Counted from the stretch's first letter, positions 8,792 through 18,755 are shown. The stretch is 64,000 bases of DNA from Planococcus sp. ISL-110 (GCF_018613575.1 NZ_JAGGPX010000005.1:1-64000); one strand, 5' to 3'. Notes: generated from the sequence alone by a model not told the origin. Numbers and translations: made by a program.

Positions 8792-10096
8792 ATGAGAATG
8801 GTAGATTTGATTGAAAAGAAAAGAGACGGCAATGAATTGTCGACAGAAGAAATCAAGTTCGTCATCACCGGCTATACAAATGGCGACATCGCCGATTACC
8901 AGATGAGCGCTTTCCTGATGGCCATCTATTTCCAAAATATGACCGAACGCGAACGGGCAGATCTGACAATGGCAATGGCAGAGTCAGGCGATCAGATCGA
9001 CTTGTCAGCGATTGAAGGCATCAAGGTCGATAAACATTCCACAGGGGGTGTCGGCGATACAACTACTTTGGTGCTTGGGCCCTTAGTGGCTGCTTGCGGT
9101 GTTCCTGTTGCAAAAATGAGCGGACGTGGACTTGGCCACACAGGCGGAACAATCGATAAGTTAGAAGCAATCGATGGTTTCCATATTGAACTTTCAACAG
9201 AAGATTTCATTAAGCAGGTAAATGACCACAAACTGGCGGTAATTGGCCAAAGCGGAAATTTAACTCCTGCTGATAAGAAAATGTATGCATTGCGTGATGT
9301 GACGGGTACGGTCAACAGCATTCCTTTGATTGCGAGTTCCATCATGAGCAAAAAAATCGCAGCCGGGGCTGATGCTATCGTCCTGGATGTAAAGATAGGC
9401 GAAGGCGCATTTATGAAGACACCGGAAGATGCTAAGGAATTGGCGCATGCGATGGTTGGCATCGGCAACGCAACAGGAAGAAAAACAATGGCTATCATTT
9501 CCGATATGAGCCAGCCTTTGGGATTTGCCATTGGCAATGCACTGGAAGTTAAAGAAGCAATTGAAACCCTACAAGGCAAAGGACCGGAAGATTTGACGGA
9601 GTTGTGCATGGTACTCGGCAGTCAGATGGTCGTTGTTGGTGGTAAAGCAGAAACCTTGGAAGAAGCGCGGACCATGCTGGAAAACGTTATTGAGAATGGA
9701 CAGGCATTGGAATTTTTCAAGCAATTTATAGCGGACCAGGGTGGCAATCCAGCAATAGTGGATGATGTCACATTATTGCCACAGGCTGAATTTGTTACAG
9801 AAGTGCCATCCAAACAAGAAGGTTATATTTCATTTATGGAAGCGGACGAAATCGGCACGGCAGCCATGGTGCTGGGAGCAGGCAGAGCAACGAAGGAATC
9901 CCAAATCGATTTAGCTGTAGGCATCGTCCTTCACAAGAAGGTGGGAGACTTCGTCAAAGCCGGCGAGTCGATCGCTACCATTTATTCCAACACACAAGAA
10001 CTCGCAGAATGTTCTAAAATGATATATAATAGTATCGAATATACAAGTGAACCGGTTGAAAAAATCAAGCTGATTTCAGCATTGATAACCGATTGA
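8792..10096 (+). CDS. pdp: Pyrimidine-nucleoside phosphorylase
   Basis: 434-aa enzyme splitting uridine, thymidine or deoxyuridine with phosphate into base and pentose 1-phosphate. The family signature [16 protein letters not shown] (about 109-124) and the phosphate-binding [13 protein letters not shown] segment are intact, and the length equals B. subtilis Pdp. ATG 8792 is chosen because AAGGCGG at 8778-8784 gives good spacing; GTG 8786 is too close to it. It follows deoB, which uses its product. Confidence 0.93.
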   Translation: MRMVDLIEKKRDGNELSTEEIKFVITGYTNGDIADYQMSAFLMAIYFQNMTERERADLTMAMAESGDQIDLSAIEGIKVDKHSTGGVGDTTTLVLGPLVAACGVPVAKMSGRGLGHTGGTIDKLEAIDGFHIELSTEDFIKQVNDHKLAVIGQSGNLTPADKKMYALRDVTGTVNSIPLIASSIMSKKIAAGADAIVLDVKIGEGAFMKTPEDAKELAHAMVGIGNATGRKTMAIISDMSQPLGFAIGNALEVKEAIETLQGKGPEDLTELCMVLGSQMVVVGGKAETLEEARTMLENVIENGQALEFFKQFIADQGGNPAIVDDVTLLPQAEFVTEVPSKQEGYISFMEADEIGTAAMVLGAGRATKESQIDLAVGIVLHKKVGDFVKAGESIATIYSNTQELAECSKMIYNSIEYTSEPVEKIKLISALITD

Positions 10097-10134
10097 CAAA
10101 AAATCTTGCTGGGTAGATGCTCAGCAAGATTTTT
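10097..10134 (+). terminator. Terminator of pdp
   Basis: AAAAATCTTGCTG pairs with CAGCAAGATTTTT across a 10-nt loop, ending in a T-run. It lies in the run-in of the lysA frame, so lysA must start downstream. Confidence 0.93.
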
Positions 10135-10165
10135 CACATACATACATTATCAGGAGGGGCTTTTA

Positions 10166-11488
10166 TTGCATTTATACGGCACACAAACAATCAATGAGCA
10201 GGGCCATTTGACGATTGGCGGAATCGATTCAGTGGAATTGGCGAAAACCTACGGTACACCGCTTTACGTTTATGATATTGAGTTATTCCGGGATCGCGCC
10301 AGAGCGTTCCAGAAAACCTTTGAAGAAGCAGGGATCGGCTATCAGGTCGCTTATGCCAGCAAAGCATTTTCGACCATCGCGATCTACCAGGTGGCGGCTG
10401 AAGAGAACTTGTCACTGGACGTGGTTTCTGCTGGTGAACTATACACAGCTGTCAAAGCGGGATTCCCAGTCGAAAAGATTCATTTCCACGGCAACAACAA
10501 AAGCCGTGACGAGTTGCAGATGGCCTTTGAAGTCGGCATCGGCTGCATCGTAGTCGACAACTTCCATGAAATCAATTTATTGAAGAAACTTTCAAAGCAG
10601 TCCAAACAACCAATGAATATCCTGTTGCGCGTGACTCCTGGAATTGAGGCTCACACACACGATTACATCACGACTGGACAGGAAGATTCGAAATTCGGAT
10701 TTGACTTGAAGAATGGCCAAGCTGACAAAGCATTCCAAGAAACCTATAACCATGAGTATTTAGAACTGATGGGCCTTCATTGCCATATCGGTTCTCAAAT
10801 CTTTGATACAGGCGCATTCCAGTTGGCATCTGAAAAGCTGCTCCAGAAAATGGCTGAATGGAGAGAGGAATTCGACTATACATGTTCGGTATTGAACCTT
10901 GGGGGAGGCTTTGGCATCCGTTATACAGAGGAAGACGAGCCGCTTGAACCGGCTGATTATGTAAAACAGATGATTGAAACCGTCAAACAAACCTCTGAAA
11001 CTTCTGGGTATCCGATTCCTGAAATTTGGATCGAACCGGGCCGGTCGCTGGTTGGTGATGCAGGAACTACGCTTTACACCATCGGCTCCATGAAGGAAGT
11101 GCCCGGAACCCGCAAGTATGCCGCGGTTGATGGCGGCATGTCGGACAATATCAGGCCAGCTTTGTACGGAGCAAAATACAGCTCTATCGTGGTCAATAAG
11201 GCAGATGCTGAATTGACAGAGCAATACACGATTGCAGGGAAATGCTGCGAATCGGGAGATAAGCTGATCGAACAAGCTGAGCTGCCTTCCTTGGAAGAGG
11301 GAGATCTACTCGGTGTTTTCTGTACCGGTGCCTATGGCTATTCAATGGCCAGCAATTACAATCGCCTTGCGCGGCCGGCCGTTGTATTCGTGGAAAACGG
11401 AGTGCACCAGCTGGTTGTGAAACGCGAAACGAATGAGGATTTGATCAAACAAGATCTAAGTTATTCCCAAAAGGCTGCTCAGAAATGA
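10166..11488 (+). CDS. lysA: Diaminopimelate decarboxylase LysA
   Basis: 440-aa PLP enzyme converting meso-diaminopimelate to lysine. The PLP lysine lies in YASKAF; HCHIGSQ, the glycine loop LGGGFG and EPGRSLVG are conserved. The start is TTG 10166, placed 6 nt after AGGAGGGG (10152-10159); the first residues then match family N-termini (MHLYGTQTIN). Its stop codon overlaps the start of a small membrane-peptide gene (ATGA). dapB, an earlier lysine-pathway gene, is at 57.0 kb. Confidence 0.94.
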   Translation: MHLYGTQTINEQGHLTIGGIDSVELAKTYGTPLYVYDIELFRDRARAFQKTFEEAGIGYQVAYASKAFSTIAIYQVAAEENLSLDVVSAGELYTAVKAGFPVEKIHFHGNNKSRDELQMAFEVGIGCIVVDNFHEINLLKKLSKQSKQPMNILLRVTPGIEAHTHDYITTGQEDSKFGFDLKNGQADKAFQETYNHEYLELMGLHCHIGSQIFDTGAFQLASEKLLQKMAEWREEFDYTCSVLNLGGGFGIRYTEEDEPLEPADYVKQMIETVKQTSETSGYPIPEIWIEPGRSLVGDAGTTLYTIGSMKEVPGTRKYAAVDGGMSDNIRPALYGAKYSSIVVNKADAELTEQYTIAGKCCESGDKLIEQAELPSLEEGDLLGVFCTGAYGYSMASNYNRLARPAVVFVENGVHQLVVKRETNEDLIKQDLSYSQKAAQK

Positions 11489-11589
11489 AAAAAGAGAACT
11501 TGATCTTACTGTTTTTTATCCTGGCGATGGCCATTGCCTGGGGATTTATCTATTGGATCTTTTTTGCAGAAAATGTCACAGGCGGCTAA
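11485..11589 (+). CDS. Small single-span membrane peptide coupled to lysA
   Basis: A 34-codon frame begins at an ATG that overlaps the lysA stop as ATGA, a classic translational-coupling arrangement. The product starts MKKENL, continues with a hydrophobic span of about 20 residues (ILLFFILAMAIAWGFIYWIF) and ends AENVTGG. Charged N-terminus plus one helix suggests a small inner-membrane peptide. I do not recognise a family, and its function is unknown. The lack of its own ribosome site and the clean 4-nt overlap support it being real. Confidence 0.6.
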   Translation: MKKENLILLFFILAMAIAWGFIYWIFFAENVTGG

Positions 11590-11667
11590 AAATGCTCTCT
11601 TGAGTTATCGGTGGAACTATAGTAGTATGGTAAAAGCCGCTTTTAGACGAAAATGAGGGATTTAATT

Positions 11668-12027
11668 ATGTTATTCAGATATAAGAAATCATTCGAGAAA
11701 ATCGCTATGGGGCTGATGTCTTTCATGCCCAAAGAGCGAGAGTTGAAAAAACTGCAGCAAACCATGCACATCTATGAAGAAAACCCGGATTGGCAGTTGT
11801 TCCTTTGGAAAAAAGGGGATGATTTCGTCGGATTATTAGGTGTGGAAGTTAGCCAAGGGTCTTATACAGTACATCACTTATCGGTAAATCCTTCGCATCG
11901 CGGAGAAGGGATCGGCCATGAAATGGTGGAGAAAATACAGGATATCATGCAAGATCGGAAAATGCTTGCGACGGAAGAAACCGAAGCTTTTTTAAAAAAA
12001 TGCCCAGTAAAAAAAGGCGACCTTTAA
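11668..12027 (+). CDS. ribT: RibT-like GNAT acetyltransferase
   Basis: 119-aa GNAT-fold protein; the acetyl-CoA loop is seen in HHLSVNPSHRGEGIGHEMV. The N-terminus (MLFRYKKSFEKIAMGLMSFMP) closely follows B. subtilis RibT, the last gene of the riboflavin operon there, whose exact role is unclear. ATG 11668 follows GAGGGA with good spacing; ATG 11653 has no site. The ribDEAH genes that normally precede it are absent, so ribT stands alone between lysA and ypuF/scpA. Confidence 0.88.
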   Translation: MLFRYKKSFEKIAMGLMSFMPKERELKKLQQTMHIYEENPDWQLFLWKKGDDFVGLLGVEVSQGSYTVHHLSVNPSHRGEGIGHEMVEKIQDIMQDRKMLATEETEAFLKKCPVKKGDL

Positions 12028-12051
12028 TTTAAAGGTTTCGCCTTTTTTTTT
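12007..12051. terminator. Bidirectional terminator between ribT and ypuF
   Basis: AAAAAAAGGCGACCTTT pairs with AAAGGTTTCGCCTTTTTTTT (one bulge). A-run on the left and T-run on the right allow use by both convergent genes; the hairpin overlaps both coding ends. Confidence 0.9.
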
Positions 12052-12529
12052 GTTCGCGCAAACTGATGATGGAAGAACGGTCACGAAGCCTATGCTTATG
12101 CATAAGGAAATAAGGATCCTGTTGGACCAGAGGATTTTCGGAATAATAGGATTCAACTGCCTGCTTCAGCTCTTCTGAAACAATCGGGATTTCTTGAACG
12201 AAAAACGGCTTGCGTTCTGTGACGGCTTCAATCGAATTGGTTAAAATACCGATCAGTTTTTCATGGTCAAATCCTTCCACCCAAGTTCCGCCCGAAGCCA
12301 ATTTGACCTTGGCACGGATGAACGAGCGCAACGCTCCTGGATAATTGCTTCTTCGCCAATGATACATGCCGACCGCCAGTTGGATCCAGCCGGTAAGCGG
12401 ATGCATCTTGTCTTTGGGTGCGATAGCTTTCCAGTATTCTTCGCCAACTTCGTGGCATTCGAAATAATCTTTTTCTTCATTGAAATTAATGATGTATTGA
12501 ATAAACAGCGGATGGTGAAGTGGATGCAT
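12029..12529 (-). CDS. ypuF: DUF309 protein YpuF
   Basis: 166-aa protein of the DUF309 family, recognised by the helical motif FNEEKDYFECHEVGEEYWK and LTGWIQLAVGMYHWRRSNYPGA. No biochemical function is established. B. subtilis ypuF lies directly before scpA as here, although this copy points away from scpA, with which it shares an 85-bp divergent promoter region. The C-terminus runs into the shared terminator. Confidence 0.88.
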   Translation of the reverse strand: MHPLHHPLFIQYIINFNEEKDYFECHEVGEEYWKAIAPKDKMHPLTGWIQLAVGMYHWRRSNYPGALRSFIRAKVKLASGGTWVEGFDHEKLIGILTNSIEAVTERKPFFVQEIPIVSEELKQAVESYYSENPLVQQDPYFLMHKHRLRDRSSIISLREQKKRRNL

Positions 12530-12614
12530 TTTGATCTCCTTTCTACTATAATAAAGTGTAACTGCCCATTTTAATCGGGATGGACGAGTATTTTAACAGT
12601 CAGGTGGTACAGTC

Positions 12615-13388
12615 ATGTCATACGAAGTAAAAGTAGAGGCCTTTGAAGGCCCTCTTGATTTATTATTGCATTTAATCCACCGTTTGGAAATTGATATTTA
12701 CGATATTCCTGTTTCACAGATCACTTCACAGTATATGGAACACATACGTGCGATGCAAGTTCTGGAATTGAACGAAGCAAGTGAATACCTTGTTATGGCC
12801 GCCACATTGCTGGCCATTAAAAGCAAAACGCTGCTGCCGGTCCATGAAGGGGAACTGGATGAAGTCGAGTTCGATTTTGAGGAGCAGGACCCGCGGGAAG
12901 AGTTGGTGTCGAGGCTTGTTGAATACCGGAAATACAAGGATGCTTCGGAGAATTTAAAGGAGCTGGAAAACAGTCGTTCCTTTATCTTCACGAAAGCGCC
13001 TATGGATTTATCGGAAATCCAGGCAGCTATTCCGTACGATCAGGTCGACCTTGAGGTAAATGCCTACGATATGCTTGGAGCGTTCCAAAAAATGCTTCGC
13101 CGAAAGCAATTAAAAGCACCCTTATCTGCACGCATTGCAAGACAGGAGATTTCCATCAAACACCAGATGGCCTCAATCGTCGATCAACTGAAATTGTCAA
13201 ATGGCCGTACGTCTTTCAGCAAGCTGTTCCCATCAAACGACAAGACCGTGCTGGTAGTGTCGTTTTTGTCAATTTTGGAATTGATGAAACGGCAGGTCAT
13301 TGCGGTAGAGCAGGAAACGAACTTCACCGATTTGATGGTGGAACTCAGAAAGGACAAGTGGGAATATGAAGACGAATCTTTCGAGTAA
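12615..13388 (+). CDS. scpA: Condensin kleisin subunit ScpA
   Basis: 257-aa kleisin bridging the SMC heads in the chromosome-condensation complex. The N-terminal MSYEVKVEAFEGPLDLLLHLI signature and the C-terminal winged-helix segment (FLSILELMKRQVIAVEQE) fit ScpA. It overlaps scpB by 23 nt, so the two subunits are probably translated together. AGGTGG lies before the ATG. Confidence 0.95.
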   Translation: MSYEVKVEAFEGPLDLLLHLIHRLEIDIYDIPVSQITSQYMEHIRAMQVLELNEASEYLVMAATLLAIKSKTLLPVHEGELDEVEFDFEEQDPREELVSRLVEYRKYKDASENLKELENSRSFIFTKAPMDLSEIQAAIPYDQVDLEVNAYDMLGAFQKMLRRKQLKAPLSARIARQEISIKHQMASIVDQLKLSNGRTSFSKLFPSNDKTVLVVSFLSILELMKRQVIAVEQETNFTDLMVELRKDKWEYEDESFE

Positions 13389-13956
13389 AATAGAGGCGCT
13401 GCTTTTTGTAGCTGGAGACGATGGCCTGACGTTAAAGCAACTTCAATTTTTAACAGAAGCGGACAGTGAAGATCTGCAGTCTGGCCTAAAAGAATTGGAA
13501 ACACGCTACTGCAACTCGGTCAGCGGCATCTGCCTCAAGGAACTGGCAGGAGTCTTCCAACTGGTGACCAAGCAGGAAGTGGCTGAAACGATTCAAAAGC
13601 TGGTGGAAAATCCAACCGTACAGGCATTGTCGCAAGCTTCTCTGGAAGTTTTGGCGATCATCGCCTATAAGCAGCCCATTACGCGGGTGGAAGTTGAAGA
13701 CCTGCGCGGAGTGAAAAGCGAAAAAGCGCTGCATACCTTGACTGCTAAAGGGCTGGTTCAGGAAGCGGGACGGGTCGAAGGGACAGGGCGAGCCATTCTG
13801 TATGGCACAACAAAAGAATTTCTGAATTATTTCGGGTTGAAGAATCTGGGCGAACTTCCGCCCTTGCCTGAAGAAGCTGTAAGCGATTTGGATGACGATG
13901 CAGATCTTTTTATGACCAATTTTCAACAAACCTTTAAAGAAGAAGTAAAAGTGTAG
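13366..13956 (+). CDS. scpB: Condensin subunit ScpB
   Basis: 196-aa protein of two winged-helix domains that dimerises and binds the ScpA kleisin. KIEALLFVAGDDGLTLKQL at the N-terminus and LEVLAIIAYKQPITRVEVEDLRGV in the second domain are typical. The start inside the end of scpA indicates coupling. In B. subtilis ypuI, dacB, spmA and spmB follow; here they are missing and rluB comes next. Confidence 0.95.
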   Translation: MKTNLSSKIEALLFVAGDDGLTLKQLQFLTEADSEDLQSGLKELETRYCNSVSGICLKELAGVFQLVTKQEVAETIQKLVENPTVQALSQASLEVLAIIAYKQPITRVEVEDLRGVKSEKALHTLTAKGLVQEAGRVEGTGRAILYGTTKEFLNYFGLKNLGELPPLPEEAVSDLDDDADLFMTNFQQTFKEEVKV

Positions 13957-14008
13957 AGGGTTTCTTACGGAAGGCTGTGCCATTGACAGTCTTCTTTTCT
14001 TTTGAGCT

Positions 14009-14190
14009 TAGCGCTTCCGCTTTTGGGGGAAATGTGACATAATTCCGAGAGGAACGAACGGCATATCGAGTTATTGTAATACATTTGCAGTGCTTGGCGG
14101 GAGACATCCGAAAATACGCATTTGCGCTTTTCGGTTGGCCTTCTGCTGCTGTGTCCAGCTCTTCGGGTTGAACAGGCGCGTACGCTTTTC
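14009..14190 (+). repeat. Decayed copy of the palindromic repeat (type A) between scpB and rluB
   Basis: The gap opens with GCGCTTCCGCTTTT at 14011-14024, the tail sequence of the 126-bp unit, and closes with GTGTCCAGCTC plus GGCGCGTACGCTTTTC at 14150-14190, resembling the linker and tail. A stem CCGAAAA/TTTTCGG at about 14109-14135 lies between. The central stems of the intact element are not recognisable, so it is a remnant or composite. Confidence 0.45.
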
Positions 14191-14219
14191 GAAAAAATAC
14201 TAATGAGGTGAACTTATTT

Positions 14220-14951
14220 ATGGAAAGATTACAGAAAGTACTTGCACATGCAGGCGTAGCATCACGACGTAAGTCGGAACAATTGATTTTGGACGGCAAA
14301 GTGAGAGTCAATGGAAAAACGATCAAAGAATTAGGAGTTAAAGTTTCGAGCACAGATAAGATTGAAGTTGAAGGTGTTCAGCTTGAAAAAGAACAGAAGG
14401 TCTATTACTTATTGTATAAGCCGCGCGGCGTCATTTCCGCTGTTTCGGATGATAAAAACCGCAAAGTCGTGACAGACTTTTTTACAGACATTGAAAAACG
14501 GATTTATCCGGTTGGACGATTGGATTATGATACGTCCGGTTTGCTGATTATGACGAATGATGGCGAATTCGCCAATATGCTGACACATCCAAAATTTGAA
14601 ATTGATAAAACCTACGTAGCCCGCTTAAAAGGAATTCCGGAAAGGGACGACCTGAAAAAGTTGGAACGGGGCATCAAGCTCGAAGATGGTATGACAGCTC
14701 CAGCTAGAGTAAAGCTCCTATCGGGAGATAAAAAGACAGGTAAAGCGATCGTACAGATCACGATTCATGAAGGAAGAAACCGTCAAGTCCGGAGAATGTT
14801 TGAAGCAATCGGCTACCCGGTCCAGAAGCTGAGCCGTGAGCAGTTTGCGTTTCTAACACTGCATGGTTTGAACGCTGGCGAATCACGAGAGCTTTCTGCT
14901 CATGAAGTCAAACTTTTACGTGTTCTCGCTGAAACGGGCAAGCGCGTCTAA
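14220..14951 (+). CDS. rluB: 23S rRNA pseudouridine synthase RluB
   Basis: 243-aa RsuA/RluB-family enzyme with an N-terminal S4 RNA-binding domain (MERLQKVLAHAGVASRRKSEQLI) and the synthase domain with catalytic Asp in GRLDYDTSGLL. EGRNRQVRRMFEAIGYPV is also diagnostic. ATG 14220 follows GAGGTGA (14205-14211); the upstream GTG lies within that site. Position before resA matches B. subtilis ypuL/rluB. Confidence 0.92.
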   Translation: MERLQKVLAHAGVASRRKSEQLILDGKVRVNGKTIKELGVKVSSTDKIEVEGVQLEKEQKVYYLLYKPRGVISAVSDDKNRKVVTDFFTDIEKRIYPVGRLDYDTSGLLIMTNDGEFANMLTHPKFEIDKTYVARLKGIPERDDLKKLERGIKLEDGMTAPARVKLLSGDKKTGKAIVQITIHEGRNRQVRRMFEAIGYPVQKLSREQFAFLTLHGLNAGESRELSAHEVKLLRVLAETGKRV

Positions 14952-14979
14952 CGTTCACAAACACTTCAAAACTCCAGAC

Positions 14980-15006
14980 TTGCGACTGAACAAACTTTGT
15001 TATAAT
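14980..15006 (+). promoter_or_regulatory. Predicted promoter of resABC
   Basis: A perfect TATAAT at 15001-15006 with TTGCGA at 14980-14985 (short 15-bp spacer) precedes the resA ribosome site GGAGGAA. A suboptimal spacer would fit an activator-dependent promoter; B. subtilis resA is controlled by ResD, but no ResD site could be assigned here. Confidence 0.4.
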
Positions 15007-15042
15007 TAAGTTTGCATAATATCCCTCGAAGGAGGAACAAGG

Positions 15043-15603
15043 ATGGATGAACGAGCAGTTCCACAAAAGAACGACAAAAAGAAAAAAAGAGCAGTAATTA
15101 GAACCGTTATTTTGGCGATTTTGGTAGCCGCCGTCGGTTACACCATCTACAACAGTGCTACCGCCGAGGAAGTCAGCCTCCTTGAAGTAGGTGACAAAGC
15201 GCCTGATTTCACATTGGTGGATCTTGAAGGCAATAATCATAAATTATCGGATTATGAAGGCCAAGGAGTCTTTTTGAATTTCTGGGGTACATGGTGTAAA
15301 CCATGCGTGAAAGAAATGCCAGCCATGGACCGGCAGTACGAAACCTTTTCAAACGAAGGTGTTCAAGTGCTCGCAATAAACATCGCTCAATCAGATTTTG
15401 AAGTCCAATCTTTCGCTGATCAATATGGCTTGTCTTTTCCAATAGTGATCGATAAAACCAAAAGTGTGATGACTGCCTACAGCATCAGGCCATTGCCGAC
15501 CACAGTACTTGTGAATCCGGAAGGAAACATTCAACGCATCATTACAGGTGAAATGACGGAACAGGATATTGAAGGGTTTATGGAAGAAATCAAACCTGAA
15601 TAA
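15043..15603 (+). CDS. resA: Thiol-disulfide oxidoreductase ResA
   Basis: 186-aa membrane-anchored thioredoxin-like protein that reduces the cysteines of apocytochrome c before haem attachment. A positively charged N-terminus is followed by a membrane span (about 19-36) and an extracytoplasmic thioredoxin domain with active site WCKPC (C85, C88). It heads the resABC cytochrome c maturation operon, 13 bp before resB. The client in this window is the c-type haem of QcrC. Confidence 0.95.
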   Translation: MDERAVPQKNDKKKKRAVIRTVILAILVAAVGYTIYNSATAEEVSLLEVGDKAPDFTLVDLEGNNHKLSDYEGQGVFLNFWGTWCKPCVKEMPAMDRQYETFSNEGVQVLAINIAQSDFEVQSFADQYGLSFPIVIDKTKSVMTAYSIRPLPTTVLVNPEGNIQRIITGEMTEQDIEGFMEEIKPE

Positions 15604-15616
15604 GGAGATTTTTTGG

Positions 15617-17275
15617 ATGGAAAATTTACAATGTCAATGTGGTCATATGAATCCGCCTGGTACGAATCTATGTGAATCGTGCGGACGGTCTTTGACTGAA
15701 AAAGAACAAAACAGCAAATTGGTGGATATGCGCTACGAAGGAACAGCTAGACGTTCGCAAACCTATAATAAATCCATCATCGATAAAATCTGGAACTTTT
15801 TTTCAAGTGTCAAAGTGGGTGTCAGTATTATTATCGTCCTGCTGGTTGCCGCAGCTATCGGGACAATCCTGCCGCAGCAAGCGTTTGTTCCAGCGACTAC
15901 AGAAGCGACAATCAAGGATTATTATGCCGATACTTATGGCAGCATTGGGCGCGTCTATCATTATCTAGGTTTTCATGATTTGTACAGTTCCTTTTGGTTT
16001 ATCGCTTTAGTAGGAATGCTGGCTATTTCATTGATAATTGCGAGCTTAGATCGCTTTGTCCCTCTTTATAAATCGTTGAAAAACCAGCGGGTCTTGCGCC
16101 ATCCGAGCTTTATGGACAAGCAGCGCATCTACGGCAGCGGTGCTGGGGCTGAAGATACGCTGGAAAAAGCAGAAGTGAAATTAAAAGAATTGAAATACAA
16201 TATCCGGACGGATAAAAATGGGCTATTGGCTGAAAAAGGCCGCTTTTCCAGATGGGGTCCGTACGTCAACCATATCGGTTTGATCATCTTCCTTTTTGGT
16301 GTCATGCTGCGCATGATGCCAGGATTCTATGTAGATGAAAGCCTATGGCTGCGTGAAGGTGAAACGAGAGCGATTCCTGAAGTGCCGGGCTATTATCTGG
16401 AGAGCAAAGGATTTGAGCTCGAAAACTATACGGGTGAAGGCGGAGAAGAAGTATTCGGTGAAGCCTTGGACCGTGTCGGTACAGTAGCGAAAAATTATCA
16501 GACAGATGTTGTCCTGTATCAAAAAGCGGAAGATGCCTTGCCGGGTGCAGCTGATGGCCAGGAAATGGTCAAGGAATATCCAATTCGTGTCAACCAGCCG
16601 CTAAAATTCGACGGTTATGCCATTTATCAGATGGATTACCGTTTGGATGAGCTAAAAGCGATGACGTTCGCATTGACCAACAAAGAAACGGAAGAATCGC
16701 TCGGTGAGTTGACCATCGATTTAATTGATCCGGTAGATACTTATGAACTTGAAAATGGTGCAACTGTTGAATTGCTCGGTTATTATCCGGATTTTTCAGG
16801 ATTTGAAGATGGGGAACCGCAAACGGCAACCCCATTGCCAAACAATCCCGGTTTCCTGGTAAAACTGATTACTCCTGAAACACCAGAAGGAGAAACAAGC
16901 TTTATCACGATTCAAAACACAGTAGAGCCTTTAGGGGATAATGACTTTAAACTAACTTTCCTAAGTGCAGATACACGGGATGTTTCAGGCCTTACCGTAC
17001 GGAAAGACAGCACCTTGCCGATTCTTGGCCTTGGCGGTTTAATCTTTATGATTGGTGTAGCGCAAGGGATGTACTTTAACCATCGCCGTTTCTGGATTCA
17101 GCAGAAGGCGGACGGCACAATATTATTAGCCGGGCATACCAATAAAAACTGGTTCGGTTTGAAGAAAGATCTTGATCAAGTTGTTGAATATGCGTCATTG
17201 CCCGCTTACACAGATCAACAAGATGAAATCGACAAAGCAGAGAAAGCGGAAAAGGAAGGTGAAGCATTGTCATGA
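15617..17275 (+). CDS. resB: Cytochrome c biogenesis protein ResB
   Basis: 552-aa subunit of the System II cytochrome c synthase, which with ResC moves and ligates haem outside the membrane. It has an N-terminal zinc-ribbon-like segment (C6, C8, C19, C22), also seen in B. subtilis ResB, then membrane spans near 65-85, 130-150 and 215-235, a large external domain, and a final span near 455-475. The longest frame starts at 15569, but ATG 15617 after AAGGAGAT fits the family. Confidence 0.94.
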   Translation: MENLQCQCGHMNPPGTNLCESCGRSLTEKEQNSKLVDMRYEGTARRSQTYNKSIIDKIWNFFSSVKVGVSIIIVLLVAAAIGTILPQQAFVPATTEATIKDYYADTYGSIGRVYHYLGFHDLYSSFWFIALVGMLAISLIIASLDRFVPLYKSLKNQRVLRHPSFMDKQRIYGSGAGAEDTLEKAEVKLKELKYNIRTDKNGLLAEKGRFSRWGPYVNHIGLIIFLFGVMLRMMPGFYVDESLWLREGETRAIPEVPGYYLESKGFELENYTGEGGEEVFGEALDRVGTVAKNYQTDVVLYQKAEDALPGAADGQEMVKEYPIRVNQPLKFDGYAIYQMDYRLDELKAMTFALTNKETEESLGELTIDLIDPVDTYELENGATVELLGYYPDFSGFEDGEPQTATPLPNNPGFLVKLITPETPEGETSFITIQNTVEPLGDNDFKLTFLSADTRDVSGLTVRKDSTLPILGLGGLIFMIGVAQGMYFNHRRFWIQQKADGTILLAGHTNKNWFGLKKDLDQVVEYASLPAYTDQQDEIDKAEKAEKEGEALS

Positions 17276-18456
17276 ATTTAGCCGATTTAAGTTCAAATCT
17301 TCTATATGTGGCGTTTGTCGCCTACCTGATTGCAACATTTGTATTCGGTGGAGCAGTCAAAGGCAATAAAGAAGGCACATTTAACTCAGAAAAACGGTGG
17401 GGCAGAGTTGCAATCACTATCACCCTTATCGGGTTTATCGCCAATCTTGGTTATTTCTTTACCAGATGGGGCGCAACTGGCCATGCTCCACTCAGCAATA
17501 TGTTCGAATTTACGACAGCCTTCGGCATGACATTAGTCGGCGGATTCATTATTTTGTATTTCCTTTACAAAACGCCGGTTCTGGGCATGATCGTATTGCC
17601 TGTTGCTTTATTGATCATCGCATTTGCGAGTATGTTCCCGAGTGAAGTCAGTCCGCTTATTCCAGCGCTTCAGACAAACTGGTTGGCAATTCACGTCAGC
17701 ACAGTAGTCATTGCAGAAGGAATTCTAGCTATCAGTGCTGCTGCAGGCTTGATTTACCTATTGAAAGTAGTGGACCCTACAAAAAAATCCAAGCAGCGTT
17801 TTTGGCTGGAAGCCATCATGTACTCCTTAGTACTAGTTGTCGGCTTTGTCGTAGCTAGCTCGTTCTTCTCATTGACTGGCTATGAAGCGGAATTCACGTA
17901 TGTGGATAAAGAAGACAAAGAAGCCGCTATCACTTACGCCATGCCTCCTATTTTCGGCATGAATGAGTATGTAGCTTTAACAGACGAAGCCATGGCGCCT
18001 CTTATCGAAACACCGGCGCTTGTCCATGCCGGGAAGTTGACTACCGTCGTCTGGTCCGTTATTGTCGGAACAATCATTTACTGGTTGATTCGCCTGATCT
18101 TCAGAAAACGCATTGCGGCACTCTTGAAACCATTTGTCAAAAATGTCAATTTGCAGTTGATGGATGAAATCGGTTATCGTGCCATTATTATCGGCTTCCC
18201 GATTTTTACATTGGGTGCGTTGATTTTCGCCATGATTTGGGCACAAATTGCCTGGTCCCGTTTCTGGGGCTGGGACCCGAAAGAAGTATGGGCATTGATC
18301 ACCTGGTTATTTTATGCCGCTTACCTGCATTTGCGTCTGGGTAAAGGATGGCAAGGTGAAAAATCCGCATGGCTGGCAGTTATCGGCTTTGTGATCATCA
18401 TGTTCAATTTGGTTGTTGTTAACTTAATAATCGCCGGATTGCATTCTTACGCGTAG
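17272..18456 (+). CDS. resC: Cytochrome c biogenesis protein ResC (CcsA)
   Basis: 394-aa polytopic membrane protein with the haem-handling WWD-type motif [14 protein letters not shown] near residues 332-345 and conserved flanking histidines. It overlaps resB by ATGA, so the two halves of the haem lyase are coupled. A strong terminator follows, separating resABC from resDE. Confidence 0.95.
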   Translation: MNLADLSSNLLYVAFVAYLIATFVFGGAVKGNKEGTFNSEKRWGRVAITITLIGFIANLGYFFTRWGATGHAPLSNMFEFTTAFGMTLVGGFIILYFLYKTPVLGMIVLPVALLIIAFASMFPSEVSPLIPALQTNWLAIHVSTVVIAEGILAISAAAGLIYLLKVVDPTKKSKQRFWLEAIMYSLVLVVGFVVASSFFSLTGYEAEFTYVDKEDKEAAITYAMPPIFGMNEYVALTDEAMAPLIETPALVHAGKLTTVVWSVIVGTIIYWLIRLIFRKRIAALLKPFVKNVNLQLMDEIGYRAIIIGFPIFTLGALIFAMIWAQIAWSRFWGWDPKEVWALITWLFYAAYLHLRLGKGWQGEKSAWLAVIGFVIIMFNLVVVNLIIAGLHSYA

Positions 18457-18464
18457 AAAGACGG

Positions 18465-18493
18465 GCCTTTTCCGGTAACGGAAAAGGCTTTTT
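18465..18493 (+). terminator. Terminator of resABC
   Basis: GCCTTTTCCG and CGGAAAAGGC form a perfect 10-bp stem with a GTAA tetraloop, followed by five T. This implies that resDE has its own promoter. Confidence 0.93.
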
Positions 18494-18504
18494 ATTGTTT
18501 TTTA

Positions 18505-18697
18505 GGCTCCAGCGCCCAAATTTCGGGATCTTAATCCACTTTGGCTTTCCAGCTGCAAGTGCTTAGCTCTTCGGGAAATGAGGCAGAGCTAACCAGTTAT
18601 TTTCACTTTTTTTCTAAGCGGCTAAAACCATACCGCTTCGTCAGAAACTCGCGTTTTTAGGGCGGCTTCTACTTTTGGACGCTTGCGCTTTTCTTTA
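18505..18697 (+). repeat. Diverged, extended copy of palindromic repeat type A (resC-resD gap)
   Basis: The stretch starts GGCTCCAGCGCCCAAATTTCGGGATCTTAATCCACTTTGG (split here for comparison with the 126-bp unit) and ends GGACGCTTGCGCTTTTC. Outer arms AGCGcccAAA/TTTTGGaCGCT still pair. The interior is enlarged with stems TTAGCTCT/AGAGCTAA and AAGCGG/CCGCTT. It occupies most of the space before resD, in the same orientation as the genes. Confidence 0.65.
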
Positions 18698-18755
18698 TTT
18701 TTGTCAGGGTTATCGGTACAATGAAACATAACAGAAGAAAGTTGGAGGGGTTAAT

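Noticed and set aside
8992-9609. 205-codon minus-strand frame inside pdp
   Set aside because: The plus strand encodes an intact, well-conserved pyrimidine-nucleoside phosphorylase; the minus frame has no recognisable domain.
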